Positions 52,065 to 63,649 of a stretch of 64,000 nt of DNA are shown piece after piece. Source of the DNA: Adiantum capillus-veneris (lineage: Eukaryota; Streptophyta; Polypodiopsida; Polypodiales; Pteridaceae); the NCBI GenBank assembly GCA_014529385.2, contig CM043966.1:100120587-100184586 (forward strand), written 5' to 3'. The notes below the pieces were generated by a model that was not told the DNA's origin, did no database searches, and was given only the letters and a program-made list of their open reading frames with translations. The number at the start of each line of letters is the position of its first letter. The stretch's first letter is position 1. The translations under genes and the position numbers were made by a program.

Positions 52065-53859
52065 AAGGAGGAGTTTTCGTCCTCAAAAACACAAGTAGTA
52101 ACATCTTCTTAAGAATAATAGTGTTCTCTTTATTGACGTCCCATAAGTGAGCCAATTGTCTGTATGACCGATAATTGGTGCAGTGAGGAGGTTCAATGAA
52201 ACCAAGATGAATATCTTGATTTTCAACATTGTTGTCCGTTTGCAACCACTTGGGTCTAAATGGTAACTCCATTTATAACTCACTTGAGTACTGTAAAGGA
52301 GTAACCACAACTACGAGTTGTCCAAAGGCATAACCAGTTTTCAGATCTTCTGAAGGGACTGGAATAATGTAAGGAAACCTTGGCGTAACTTTCCATGCAG
52401 TTGTGAGCCAAATTTCCTACTCGCCTGAGTATCTTGAACAGTCCGTTACATGTGCATCCCTAATGAAGGTTACTTGCCAACATGTTCTGTCAGCACACCT
52501 GGTAAGTCCTTGACGTATGAAAGTATTGACACAATCTCCAACCCCACCACAAGAGGTGTTCAAAGTCGAAAATCGTACTTAAGAAAATTCTAGAATAGGG
52601 AGAAACTCATCTATTTAGAAATGCGTTGTGTTAACGTATGCTCTTAGCAGATCCTTTAGCCCAAGATTACTCTTTGTAATCTTTGTAATTTGCCTATCCC
52701 CTTGGATAACTGACAGTACTGAGGTGTGTTTTCCTCACGGTTTACAGACAGTCGTCACAGATGACTGGTGAACGGGAAATCACAGTAGTGTTTAACATTG
52801 GTGAAGAATCAACAATGTCCAAAATAACCATCGTGGTTAACTTGAAAAAATCCACAAACGCCCAAACCGAGCCATGACCTCTATTGGTGATCTATTGGTG
52901 ATTTATAGACTCAAAGGTAATCTCATAGAGATAGTGCACATAAAGTGCAAAATGCTTCATAAGCAACAAGTTGAGGAATATGCATGCCGTTCCAAATCAG
53001 CCTTTGCTAAACACTAAGGCCCATAACACCTAGTGTGCATGCATTTAGCAAAAACAGATCCGAACTTGTATTTCCATGGTAATTCTTGCCAATACTTATG
53101 GCAAATGTGATACGCCTAGCACACATTAACACGAATGTAAATAGTTCTGAAAAGAAACTCAATCTTTTGCAACTGTGCTTAAACATAATAGAAGGTGAAT
53201 AGTGATCACTTCTAGATACAAACAATGAAACTTTTTCATTTGCTATATGTATAAACAACCATCTGTAATGTTGTTTAGTAATACTTGTACCTTAACAAGT
53301 CATTCTAAGTATCCTACAATTTCTGGCCACGAAATTGCTCCTAATACGTCGTGCAAAAAATGGTCTAGAAAACAGATGTGAACAGCACTTAGGGACTTTG
53401 TCGTGACCCATATTTGAGATAGGGGCGCCAGTGTCAGTCCCAGAGACTCATATTCGCCACATGTGGAATATGTCTCAACTAAGGATGTCTGAAAAAGAAC
53501 ATCCTACAAGTACAAGATGTACTTGTGTGTGGAGGTAGCTCTAAACACTTTACGACAAGAGTGGGAGGGACCCTCATTCATTGCTCCACACTGGCTAAAC
53601 CGAAATGAGTTCCTAGACCATGTTGTATCCCATGTGACAACATGTGCCAAATTGAACCCTACAAGTAGGTTCGTAACAACATAGGGCAGAAAGATAGATT
53701 GGATACTTGGCCAAAAATACTTTGTGCCGACATGCCCTTGGCATGACTCTGTAACATTCAAGCGTACTTATACGTCTTGAAAAACCAAGCAAAGCATACT
53801 AAAAATGGAATAACACCAAATCAATAGATGCATACCTGGAGATTCGAACGTAATGTTCA

Positions 53860-54060
53860 CTAACTCGTATTCAAATGGGGAGGAGCACGTCCCCTACCTG
53901 AAAAAACAAACAGCATCCTGGTTGTTGCCTTTGCAATCCAAGCTCTTGGATTAGAATCTACGTAGTCAAACCCCTTGATAAGACTCTTTTGTAGAAACTG
54001 CTCAACTAGCAGATAACGGTAACCAACATAGTTAACCGTGTACAGATTGAGTGGAATCAA
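53860..54060 (-). other. Exon-like frame in the 175-bp-LTR element (a)
   Basis: About 50 codons read like protein (YVGYRYLLVEQFLQKSLIKG, AWIAKATTRMLFVF) and end at CAGGTAGGGG, a possible splice donor. It is not recognised. Confidence 0.3.
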
Positions 54061-54311
54061 CTTGAAAAGTGTGTTCGTCTGCTACCGCGTGGTAGATTGC
54101 GGAATTATTTCCTTGAAAGTATAACTGGGAGATATCAACTATGATCCTCAATGCAGATCAAACTGTGATCCTTAGTGCCTATGGGGTGATGTAGCAATCA
54201 CCTGTCGGGTCTTACCCCAAAACAGTATGTCCATAGACACTCCGTAGTGCTATAGAGAGAGCAGGAGACCCACACAAGTGAACTACCGATCTCTTATGGA
54301 CAGCCATGCTG

Positions 54312-54509
54312 TCACAAATGATTGTTGTGTCTATACTCCGTGGTAGAGAGCAGCTGGTGTGAGTTTAAGATTATCAAAAACTCAACTTGTGTGTCGCACT
54401 GAAAACATGTAGTGCAAAAATGACACCCTAAACATCCATAATGACAAGACTCTTGCTTGTCCATTAACGTCGATGTGTACTTCCGTGGGTATATCTTGAA
54501 AACAATCAC
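54312..54509 (-). other. Exon-like frame in the 175-bp-LTR element (b)
   Basis: A cysteine-rich stretch CHYGCLGCHFCTTCFQC is notable; the spacing does not match a zinc-finger class that I can name. It lies upstream of frame (a) in the direction of transcription. Confidence 0.25.
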
Positions 54510-55468
54510 CCCAAGAGTGCTAGTATGTGGGTCTTACCCTTTTCCGGACATCGGCACTTAGCCTGTTTAGCTCATAGCCCTTCTGCAAAATAGTGTTCAA
54601 TCGACGAACCGATGAAGAATAATTTGAGTAGCATCTGAAGCATGTGTTAGCTGTGAGTTAGAGCGCCTTGGCTCAAGCTGACTCACGAGCAAAATATGTA
54701 TCAAAATTTTGTTATATTATTCCCTTAAAGAGAGAGAGAGAGAGAGAGAGAGAAGAAGAAGAACATGCTGGGCTGGGGAACTTTCCTTCAATTTCTAGAG
54801 TCTGTGCCCAGAATGTGTGCTCTTAGGCATCTTATGCCTAATATGCAGCTTATCCTATGAAAATGCAACCCTTTGCCTGTACAACGCTCTCATGGAGAGA
54901 GGAGACAAAAAACACAAGCCACAGCTTGACCCTCTTACCATGTATGGGGTCGTGACGTTAGAAAAACGACTTTAAAATGGCACGTTGCTTGTAAAATATG
55001 TCGTCGATTTAGGTTCCATTTAGTGATAGTGTGCATTGACAGCAACCATAAATTTAAACTATCAGAACTTAGTATGTCTGTGTGACCGAGTGCCTGGTGT
55101 CATAGCAAAATCGTAATCTCTGAAGCGATGGAATTTATGCCACCTGATTAGCATGCCGTGCATTCAGAGTGTGAAGCCCTTGGCGAGAGTGATGTCCTCA
55201 AACGTGAGAGCCAAAACCATTAGTGCCTTGCACAGTTTAAACGGGTTGGGATTGTGTGAGGTGGTATTCCCTATGTTGCCAGTTTGTCAATCTTGTGTGC
55301 CACTGCTAGTGATTCCAAGTCATTGTGCAGTACCTTAGCACAAGGGAGAAGCCTTGCTTCATGTACAATGGTGAAAACACGGTGCTTTGCACAAAAGCAA
55401 TAGTTTCCCATCAAAGATGTAAACATGGAAAAATATGAAGAATGTAAAATTGGCTAACCTGGTCTTTG

Positions 55469-55738
55469 CTACTGCAACCAGTGGTCATGAAAGTTGGGAG
55501 AAAAACTCATTTCAAAACGGCCCATAGCCATATCTGCACAGACGCCCTCGTATGTTTTATACACCCGTCGGGTACATAAGGCCATAACCTGCAAAATTGA
55601 CTCCACCTGCAAACACCTTGCATATTCCTTCCCCATTGTATATGGTCGTAGCATATGCCAAACGTGACCAGGTTCAATGCAAGATGTAGAAATTGAAGCC
55701 TTGCTACGTAGAACTCTGTCTGGCCTCATTGCCAACAA
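55469..55738 (-). other. Exon-like frame in the 175-bp-LTR element (c)
   Basis: Eighty-nine codons of protein-like sequence (LAMRPDRVLRSKASISTSCI, MGKEYARCLQVESILQVMAL) without a recognised domain. It ends just after a CAG that could be an exon edge. Confidence 0.3.
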
Positions 55739-55928
55739 ATGCTATTGACGACATATGTCATAGCAAAGGGAGACGACCTTGTCGTTCATGCAGAAAAAAT
55801 CGACTTTGTCGACTTGTAGATCTATTAGAAGAATTGAATTATATGTGCAATAAATAAATACCAATTGCGTACCTCATGAAGTACGCCTACCGATGAAATG
55901 GCCGTTGTAAGAATCGAAGGAGTTGGAA

Positions 55929-56276
55929 TCAAGGTTCACAGCTGTTTGAACTTGTACTGCCGAGGGCCTTGCCCCATGCTCTTGTGGTGTTCCACATACC
56001 ATACCCATGAGCATTTTTGACGAGCCTTGCTAGCCGCATGGCCTTTGGGGTAGCTTTTTCATGATCCTGCAACCTATGTCTGACTGACCCAAAGGAGCAA
56101 ATATTGTCGAGGATCAAAAATTTCCAAACCAAAACTAGGAATTGGATAGCTATAACTGTAGACCCGAACATCCTCAAATTGCTCCATGCTTTGCTTGTTG
56201 TGCATATAATGCAGATAGATCTGCGAGATTCAAAGAAGTTATCATTGAAAAATATTAAATTCGACTTGCTTACCAA
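55929..56276 (-). other. Exon-like frame in the 175-bp-LTR element (d)
   Basis: A 115-codon frame whose second half (AMRLARLVKNAHGYGMWNTT) looks like protein. It may belong to the same captured gene as (c), 190 bases further along in transcription order. Unrecognised. Confidence 0.3.
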
Positions 56277-57000
56277 CTCTTAGAAATCCAGGTCGAACGA
56301 CGGAAACCGTAGGGGAAACATGTCCATACGTGCCGGAATATTTCCCAAAAGTCGTGCATGTGATGCCCTTACTGTGACAACCCTGTGCATGGCTTTGTAA
56401 TGGTGGTCAGTCTCTTGAAATGCTATTGGATGCACCATGAGGCATCTCCCATATACCAAACAATTTTGTGTTGCGATGCATGGAGTCCATGGTCATCTTG
56501 CATGATTGCGCAAAACTGATTAGCTGCATATCTGTGAAATATGTCGTCGATTTTGCCTTGACAGGCACGGCGGAGCAGTGAAGGAAAGGATGGGGGCCAA
56601 CCGTGGCACCCCTCCTTAACTATTTAAAGCAAGGGCCTTGCCCTACCGTGGGCGGCCAAATCTAGGATGGTCGGAAGAGGAAAAAAAAAACAAGTTTGGC
56701 TATGGCGGCAGAGGCCGCGATGACGAGCAGGAGGTAGAGGGAGAATTCGAACACTGTGTTGCTCCACGGCGTCCACTTGTGTGACGAGTTTTTCTCAGCA
56801 CGGCGCCGCAATCCGAACGAGCTCAAGAAAGTTCAGCTCCGCGCAGGTCGATTCCGACCCTCCCCTGTGTAAGGGTGCTTACCCACACTCCTTCTCGGTC
56901 ATGCAAGCTTGAGCCCCTATGGAAGGGGCTGCTCCTGCGGCCCTATCCTTTTCCTTCTTCCAAGGGACCCTGCCCACGCCATGTCAGGCAAGCTCGAAGC

Positions 57001-57002
<2 letters not shown>

Positions 57003-57093
<91 letters not shown>

Positions 57094-57096
57094 GAA

Positions 57097-57160
<64 letters not shown>
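57003..57160 (+). repeat. (GA)n microsatellite, interrupted
   Basis: Two long GA runs (57003-57089 and 57107-57160) with a short break. A shorter GA run lies at 54730-54752. The frames across it that encode only Arg-Glu or Ser-Leu are artefacts. Confidence 0.97.
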
Positions 57161-57163
<3 letters not shown>

Positions 57164-57234
57164 CATGCCCTAAGCCATGCACGAATATGAAGCAAGCCCC
57201 TTCTCCTTCCCTCCTCCATGGCCTTCCTCTCCCC

Positions 57235-57248
57235 GAGCTCTGATACCA
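57235..57248 (-). other. Primer binding site of the 175-bp-LTR element
   Basis: TGGTATCAGAGCTC on the minus strand, one base after the LTR; initiator tRNA-Met type. Confidence 0.9.
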
Positions 57249-57249
57249 A

Positions 57250-57424
57250 TATAAGAAACTAGGCAACTAGGCTCTGATAGATCCTCCTCCCAACCTCCCT
57301 TTATAGGGTGGGCTCCTAGCCCCTTGCCCTAGACGGATCCCCTGTCCACACTGCCTAGCCCGGCCCGTGGCCGTAGTCCTTGTGCCTAGCCTAGTTCTTA
57401 GGGTACAGGACCCGTGTCCTGACA
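57250..57424 (-). repeat. 5' LTR of the 175-bp-LTR element
   Basis: Right copy in window coordinates, 175 bp, followed on its outer side by CCTAT. Confidence 0.93.
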
Positions 57425-57461
57425 CCTATCCCTAGAAAAATGTGGCAATAATGAGGCTGGA

Positions 57462-57638
57462 TATGCAAGCTTTTGTTTGGGCATGGAAGAATGTGTCAAA
57501 AGGCATGTAAGGATACTGAGTATGCAAGCTTTTTTTTGGGAATAGAAGAATGTGTCAAAAGGCCTGTAAGGAGACTGAGTATGTAAGCTTTTGTTTGGGC
57601 ATGGAAGAATGTGTCAAAAGGCATGTAAGGAGGATTTT
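57462..57638 (+). repeat. Three-copy 59-bp tandem repeat
   Basis: Units start TATGCAAGCT (57462), TATGCAAGCT (57521) and TATGTAAGCT (57580), each with GAAGAATGTGTCAAAAGGC. Confidence 0.93.
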
Positions 57639-58925
57639 CATCAAAGGTGATGCTATATTGATTGCACGACAAGTTCAAGGGCACAAGGTAAATCAAGAGG
57701 TCATGAAGAGCTAAGAAAGTATTTGAAGTCTTTTATTTCTTTTCAAATATGACATGTATCCAGAAACATGAATGTAAGAGCTCATGATCTGGCAGAACTA
57801 GTGTTCACAACGAATGTGCATGTACTGAGAATTAAAAACTCAAAACATCTTGGAAGAGAGTCCCTTCATGAGGAAGAGCATGTATTGAAAATGGATTTTT
57901 GCAAGAAAAGGATTTACACCAAGAAGCCTATGCCAAGATGATGCTCAAAACAGCTCCAACCACAAGGCAGCTAATAATTGGCAGTTGTGGAGGCTGAAAA
58001 CAGGGTTTGGTGGTACAAAAAAAGGACCATTTTTTTCCACTTTATTGGTACTAATGATAAAGTGGGGACCGGTAAAACTTTTGTAGCTTGTGTCAAAACT
58101 TGTCGAAGTTTGTTTTTTATGTTCTTATTTCCAAGATGTATCCAATGATATACAATATGATAGTGATTTCTTTTGGACTTTGATAAATTGCATTGCAAAG
58201 ATTTGTCAAAGATATTGTCAAGGAAAACCAATTTTGTACCATCATCCCTTGCTTTCAGCCGGGAAGAAATTATGCAAAGCCACTACTGACAATGAATCAA
58301 ATGGAGAGCATGCAAACAAGTGTAAGTAAGTTTGGGAAACTTTTGATAGAATGGTCAAGCTTATGGGTCTTACAAGCACAACAGAGGAGCAACACCAATC
58401 ATTTCAAGTGATGTTGGCGGATTTCACCAATCATTTCAAGTGATGTTGGCGGATTTCACCAAGATCTTCACCCTTGCTTGGGGTGAGAGTAACATCACAC
58501 ATTAATGGTAACCGTATCACATAGTGAAAGTATTATAAGAGTTTTTTTTAATTTCATAATTTGCATCATTTTTGCGTGTGAATAACATATCTTATTTGCA
58601 CATGGAGCATTTTTTATGCACAAATATGGTTTGCTTGAGATTTTCAGCATTCGAGGTATGGAGAAGACCCATTATCAAGCGAGGGGGTATATTTTAAAAA
58701 TGCTCGACATGGTGATGGTGGTACAGTCTAATTATTTGGAAGAGAAGTTCAATTGGTTCTTCTACATGAAATTTACTTGTAAGCTCACTATGGAGCGTGC
58801 ACAACAATCCAAGATTGCAAAAAGTTCCGCAAATTGAGTCTCCAAGAGTATCGCAACAAGTGGCGAATGTGATAAGGCCCGTCAAGCATGCAACATGGTG
58901 CCAACACAAGGTCTAGCAAGGGTCA
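57639..58925. other. Non-coding stretch with one short duplication
   Basis: No supported gene. A 32-bp unit (TCATTTCAAGTGATGTTGGC...) is perfectly duplicated at 58399-58462. Confidence 0.6.
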
Positions 58926-59059
58926 AGGTGGATTCAGTGCATATAATACTCAATGTCTATAGATTCAATTCGATTAAATTTTGGGCGTGGAAAGCACCCT
59001 TTAAAAAAATAAAAGATTAAAAAAAAATAGTGAAAAAGGGCCCTTCTAAAATAGGTCCT

Positions 59060-59067
59060 TATAAATA
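59060..59067 (+). promoter_or_regulatory. TATA box before H3-like copy 3
   Basis: TATAAATA, 59 bases before the ATG at 59126, the same distance as at copy 2. Confidence 0.6.
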
Positions 59068-59125
59068 TAAGATTCACTCACTTGTTCTTTCTCTCATTCT
59101 CACAGGTGATCTCCCACCATACCCC

Positions 59126-59233
59126 ATGGTGTGCACCAAAGACACAACCAAGGAGCATCTGCCTGCCAACAAGAACATCTCCAAGGTTGCGAGAAGCCAT
59201 GGCTCAGAAACACATGGACGCCTCTCGAGCTAG
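59126..59233 (+). pseudogene. Truncated histone H3-like N-terminus (copy 3)
   Basis: The ATG at 59126 gives MVCTKDTTKEHLPANK, which shares TKEHLPAN and the start pattern MxxTKxT with copy 2 (51389). It then runs as SKVARSHGSETHGRLSS to a stop at 59231-59233, without histone fold. The upstream phrase CAAGGGTCAAGGTGGATTC near 58917 matches CAAGGGTCAAAGTGGATTC near 51190, so promoter and start were duplicated together. Confidence 0.55.
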
Positions 59234-60149
59234 AAGAGAGTGAGAGGAGACACTCTTAATTAACAAGATCTTGAGACTTGATTAAAATAAAGACCAATTT
59301 AGGAATTTTGGGACTCATTCAAGTCCCACTTTTTTTAAAATAGACACTCAAAAGTTAAGGACTATTGAGAAAATAGAACTCTATAAGGGATAACATACCA
59401 AGGTATTCTTAGAACCAAAGCCAAGCTACCTAAGCTAAATCCACTATGAAAATTTTGTTCAGACATTGAGATAATTTGAGTATACCATTGCTTAGTTTAA
59501 TCCTACAAATCTTGCTTTTCATCTATCCCACCACTATAACCTAACGATAGGTTTCAAATCAAAAGAAGATGCTAAGTTGAAACTTAACCTAGAGTAGAGG
59601 AGCCACTATAGAGATATAGCGCTAAAAATTTAGTAATCTTAGGGAAAATTTTGTATAGCTAGTCATTTTTTAAATCTATGGAGTGCATCAAATTCCTCAT
59701 GAGAAAACAAATTAGATAATAACAAGATTGACATTTAAAAAAAGAAAATCAATACTTTTATGAGAATTTAGTTTTTTTAAGGCTTCTTATAGATTAGTTG
59801 ACACACTCAAGCTCTACTAATGGAACACCTTTGACATAACCACAAGATGATACACAATATTTTTTTTTTTTTTGGTGACTGTCTGCTTAACTTGCCTATG
59901 GATTTGTTTCTTTTGTAGTGATCATCTACCTATTGGCTACGCTATACTACCATAAGTGAGATAGAGGCTCAGACTTCAGTTTCAATGCCATCATGTCTGA
60001 TAATGTTTCTCATACTTGAGGCTCAATCTTACATTTGAGCGTCCAAAGCCTGCACCTCACAAAGTGAGAAAGAGGAAGCTTAACTTAAGAATTGAACTGC
60101 AGTTACTGCATCCACCCCACCCACGTGGGAGACATGAAACTTAACATGC
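59234..60149. other. Non-coding AT-rich stretch
   Basis: No gene is seen. Degenerate forms of the palindrome of the following array appear from about 59962, so the array may once have extended further left. Confidence 0.6.
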
Positions 60150-62580
60150 TCTAGGTGGGATGGAGGTTCGAATGTAAGTTTGAGCCTCTACCCAACCTAA
60201 GTGAAGAAAAGAAGGCTTGGATTTAACATGTTAGGTAATATGGAGACTCAAACTTAAGTTCAAGGCTCCAACCACCAACACATGTGTGAAATAGGATGCA
60301 TAACCTTAAGCATTAGGTTTGAGCCTTCAGCTTCCTAAGGCTTAAGGTAATGCACTAGATAATAAACTAGACACTAAAGATAAGTAATTATGCAGCATGG
60401 AAGGAAAAATAAACTACACATAACTAGAGTCAATGATGAAGTGCAAATTACAAAATGACATGGACCTTATTTCAAAACATCACGACAATTAATCAAAATC
60501 TAGAGGATGCATGAGACATGGACCTTAGTTTATAAGCTCAAGATAATCAATGAAAATTCTAGATGCTCATAAGTCAACAACCATCTTGACTACCATTATC
60601 CACACTACATCAACAACCTTAATTAAACTAACTAATGGCTCTTGCTTGTAGCAACACCCATCAGCCAATGTTTTGAGCCTTTTGTTTCCTACTTAGGTGG
60701 GGTGGCGGCTCGAATTTAAGTTCAAGCCTCCACATTTCTCATGCACAAGATAATAAACTAGACACTAAAGATAAGTAATTATGTAGCATGGAATAAAAAT
60801 TAAACTACACTTAACTAGAATTAATGATGAAGTACAAATTACAAGATGACATGACCTTCTTTCAAAAGATCATGACAATGAATCAAAAGCTGGAGGATGC
60901 ATCAGAGATGAACTTAGTATAAAAGCTCAAGATAATCAATCAAAAATCTAGATGCTCATGAATCAACAACCATCTTGACTTCTATTATCCACATTACATG
61001 AACTACCTTAATTAAACTAACTGATGGCTCTTGCTTGTAGCAACACCCATTAGCCAGTGTTTTGAGTCTTCTGTTTCGTACCTAGGTGGGGTGGAGGCTC
61101 GAACTTAAGCTTGAGCCTCCACATTTCTCATGCACTAGATTGTAAGCCAACATCTTGACTATTGTTATCCACACTACATTGACAACCTTAATTAAACTAA
61201 CAAATGGCTCTTGCTTGTAGAAACATCCCTCAGCTAGTGGTTTGACCCTTCTATTTCCTACTTAGGTGGGTGGAGGCTCAAACTTTAAGTTCGAGCCTCC
61301 ACATTGCTCATGCACTAGATAATAAACTAGACACTAAAGATAAGTAATTATGCAGCATGGAATAAAAAATAAGTTACACATAACTAGAATCAATGATGAT
61401 GTGTAAATTACAAGATGACATGGACCTTATTTAATCAAAAGATTGCGACAATTAATGAAAAACTAGAGGATGCATCAGACATGGACCTTAGTTTAAAAGC
61501 TCAGGATAATCAATGAAAAATCTAGATGCTCATGAGTCAACAACCATCTAGACTATCGTTATCCACATTGCATCAACAACCTTAACTTAAGTAATTGATG
61601 GATCTTGCTTGTAGCAACCCCCCATAGTTAGTGCCATTTGAGCCTTCTGTTCCCTACCTAGGTGGGATGGAGGCTCGAACTTAAGTTCAAGCCTCCACAT
61701 TGCTCATGCACTAGATAATAAACTAGAAACTAAAGAGAAGTAATTATGTAGCATGGAATAAAAATTAAACTACACTTAACTAGAATCAATGCTGAAGTGC
61801 AAATTACAAGATGACATGGGCCTTATTTCAAAATATCACAACAATTAATCAAAATTTGAAGGATGCATCAGAGATGGACCTTAGTTTAAAATTAGCTCAA
61901 GATAATCAATGAAAAAGATAGATGCTCATGAGTCAAAAACCATCTTGACTACCATTATCCACACTACATCAACAACCTTAATTAGAATAATCAATGGCTC
62001 TTGCTTGTAGCAACACCCACCAGGTAGTGGTTTGAGTCTTCAGTTTCCTACCTAGGTGGGAGGGAGGCTCGAACTTAAGTTCAAGCCTCCACATTTCTCA
62101 TGCACTTCATAGTAAACTACCATCTTGACTATCATTATCCACACTGCATCACCAACCTAACAAATGGCTCTTGCTTGTAGCAACACCCCTTAGCTAGTGG
62201 TTTGACCCTTCTTTTTCCTACCTAGGTGGGGTAGAGGCTCGAACTTAAGTTCGAGCCTCCACATTGTTTATGCACTAGATAATAAATTGGACATGAAAGT
62301 TAAGTAATTATGCAGCATGGAATAAAAAATAAGTTACACATAACTAGAATCAATGATGAAGTGCAAGTTACAAGATGACCTTATTTCAAAAGATCACGAC
62401 AATTAATCCAAAAGTTGGAGGATGCATCAAACATGGACCTTAGTTTACAAGTTCAAGATAATCAATGAAAAAGCTAGATGCTCATGAGTCAACAACCAAC
62501 TTGACTACCATTATCCACACTGCATCAACAACTTTAATAAACTAACTAATGGTTTTTGCTTGTAGCAACACCCCTCGGCT
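60150..62580 (+). repeat. Tandem repeat array, about 390-bp unit with shortened units
   Basis: The anchor CTTGCTTGTAGCAACACCC and its variants occurs near 60641, 61029, 61209, 61604, 61999, 62169 and 62555, giving spacings of about 388, 180, 395, 395, 170 and 385. Full units contain GATAAGTAATTATGCAGCATGG and TCATGAGTCAACAACC; the short ones lack about 215 bp. Each unit has a long palindrome of the form GGAGGCTCGAACTT plus its reverse complement just after ACCTAGGT. The array has no coding capacity. Confidence 0.92.
62234..62259. repeat. Best-preserved palindrome of the array
   Basis: GAGGCTCGAACTT followed directly by its exact reverse complement, 26 bp with no loop. Copies with one to a few mismatches are at about 60704, 61093, 61272, 61669 and 62063, and weaker ones at 60162 and 60242. 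Confidence 0.9.
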
Positions 62581-63649
62581 AGTGGTCATGCTAGTGAGCC
62601 CCATCCCGACTTCATGCCTCTATTCAAAAATGTATGCCGTCCTATACATGATCGCCCAATGTAACAAAAGTTTCACTTGTCTATAGAGCATACCTAGGCT
62701 TTCAGAACACCCATGCCAAATTGCATCTAGGAGAGTTTTAGTACTAGGGCCATCCACTTCCCCCCCAAAACATGTACACATGCCTATACCTATAGACGGG
62801 CCCATCACAACAAAGCACGATCAATATATACCGAGCTCATGCACGTCCCAAGCAAGGATTATTACTGATGGGAATCCCAAACCACTCATGGTACGCATGT
62901 ATATTAGTGCTATTCTCCTAGGGCGTGTGCCCTCAAGAACAACACACTAGTATTAAAGCAAACCATGGCCTCCATTTATTTATGTATTAGTTGCACCCTC
63001 CGAGATTCCAACATAGTAGCTATGCGCATCACGCAGGTAGAGCTAGGTCAGGCACCATGTGGATGCTACAAGTAGTTACTAGAGTTGCAGCTACAATTGT
63101 ACTTGTGCAGCTCCTCCTCAGTCATGCAGGGAGAGGAACAACAGTTACAATAGTTGGGGCTATATTTGGTGGCAATGGGGTTTGTATGGCCAGGAATCTA
63201 TATCATCAGTATCGGTAGGAACCAAGACCTATGCTATAGGCTGATGATACTTGCGCAAAGAACGATAACAGTAAGAATGCTCTCCGTTTAAGGTCAGTAG
63301 TACTAGGCAAAACCTTTTGTACATGTTCCAATGCTGTTGCAAGCACCGTGGCGATGATCTGGAGTGGACTATGGCTTGTGCAATGCAAAGATGCATTCAA
63401 TCAAATTGTGTGTGTGACAGAGAGCAACAATAGTAAGCATGCGATAGAGAGACGGCAAGCAGGCCTTGAGAGACAGTAGACTTAACAACGCTCCGTCACA
63501 TTCAAAATTTGAATTGGCGAGTTACTAGACCTTACAGCTATATCTTTGATTGAGCCTTCAATCTTCCAAACATTAAACCATTTTCTCAACGTGACTTGCC
63601 CCCGGGGCCGATATTTCTTTGCATAAGTTACAAAGTAGATATCTTTATA
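62581..63649. other. Non-coding stretch
   Basis: No supported gene or repeat apart from scattered short phrases; open frames here lack protein-like features. Confidence 0.55.

Larger units (their letters stand above)
51877..57424 (-). mobile_element. Non-autonomous LTR element with 175-bp LTRs, carrying exon-like sequence
   Basis: Two 175-bp direct repeats (51877-52051 and 57250-57424) differ at five positions. On the minus strand they start TGTCAGGACACGGG; a primer site TGGTATCAGAGCTC (57235-57248) and a polypurine tract (AAGGGGGAAG, about 52055-52064) are in the right places. The flanks CCTGT (51872-51876) and CCTAT (57425-57429) are a target duplication with one change. The 5.2-kb inside encodes no gag, protease, RT or integrase. 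Short LTRs with a long inside do not fit standard TRIM or LARD sizes. Several frames on the transcribed strand look like exons. Confidence 0.85.

Noticed and set aside
56917-57266. Long frames on both strands across the (GA)n tract
   Set aside because: They encode only Arg-Glu or Ser-Leu repeats, a property of the microsatellite.
60150-62580. CRISPR-like array because of regularly spaced palindromes
   Set aside because: Units are about 390 bp and repeated over their whole length, with no unique spacers, in a eukaryotic setting; it is a satellite.
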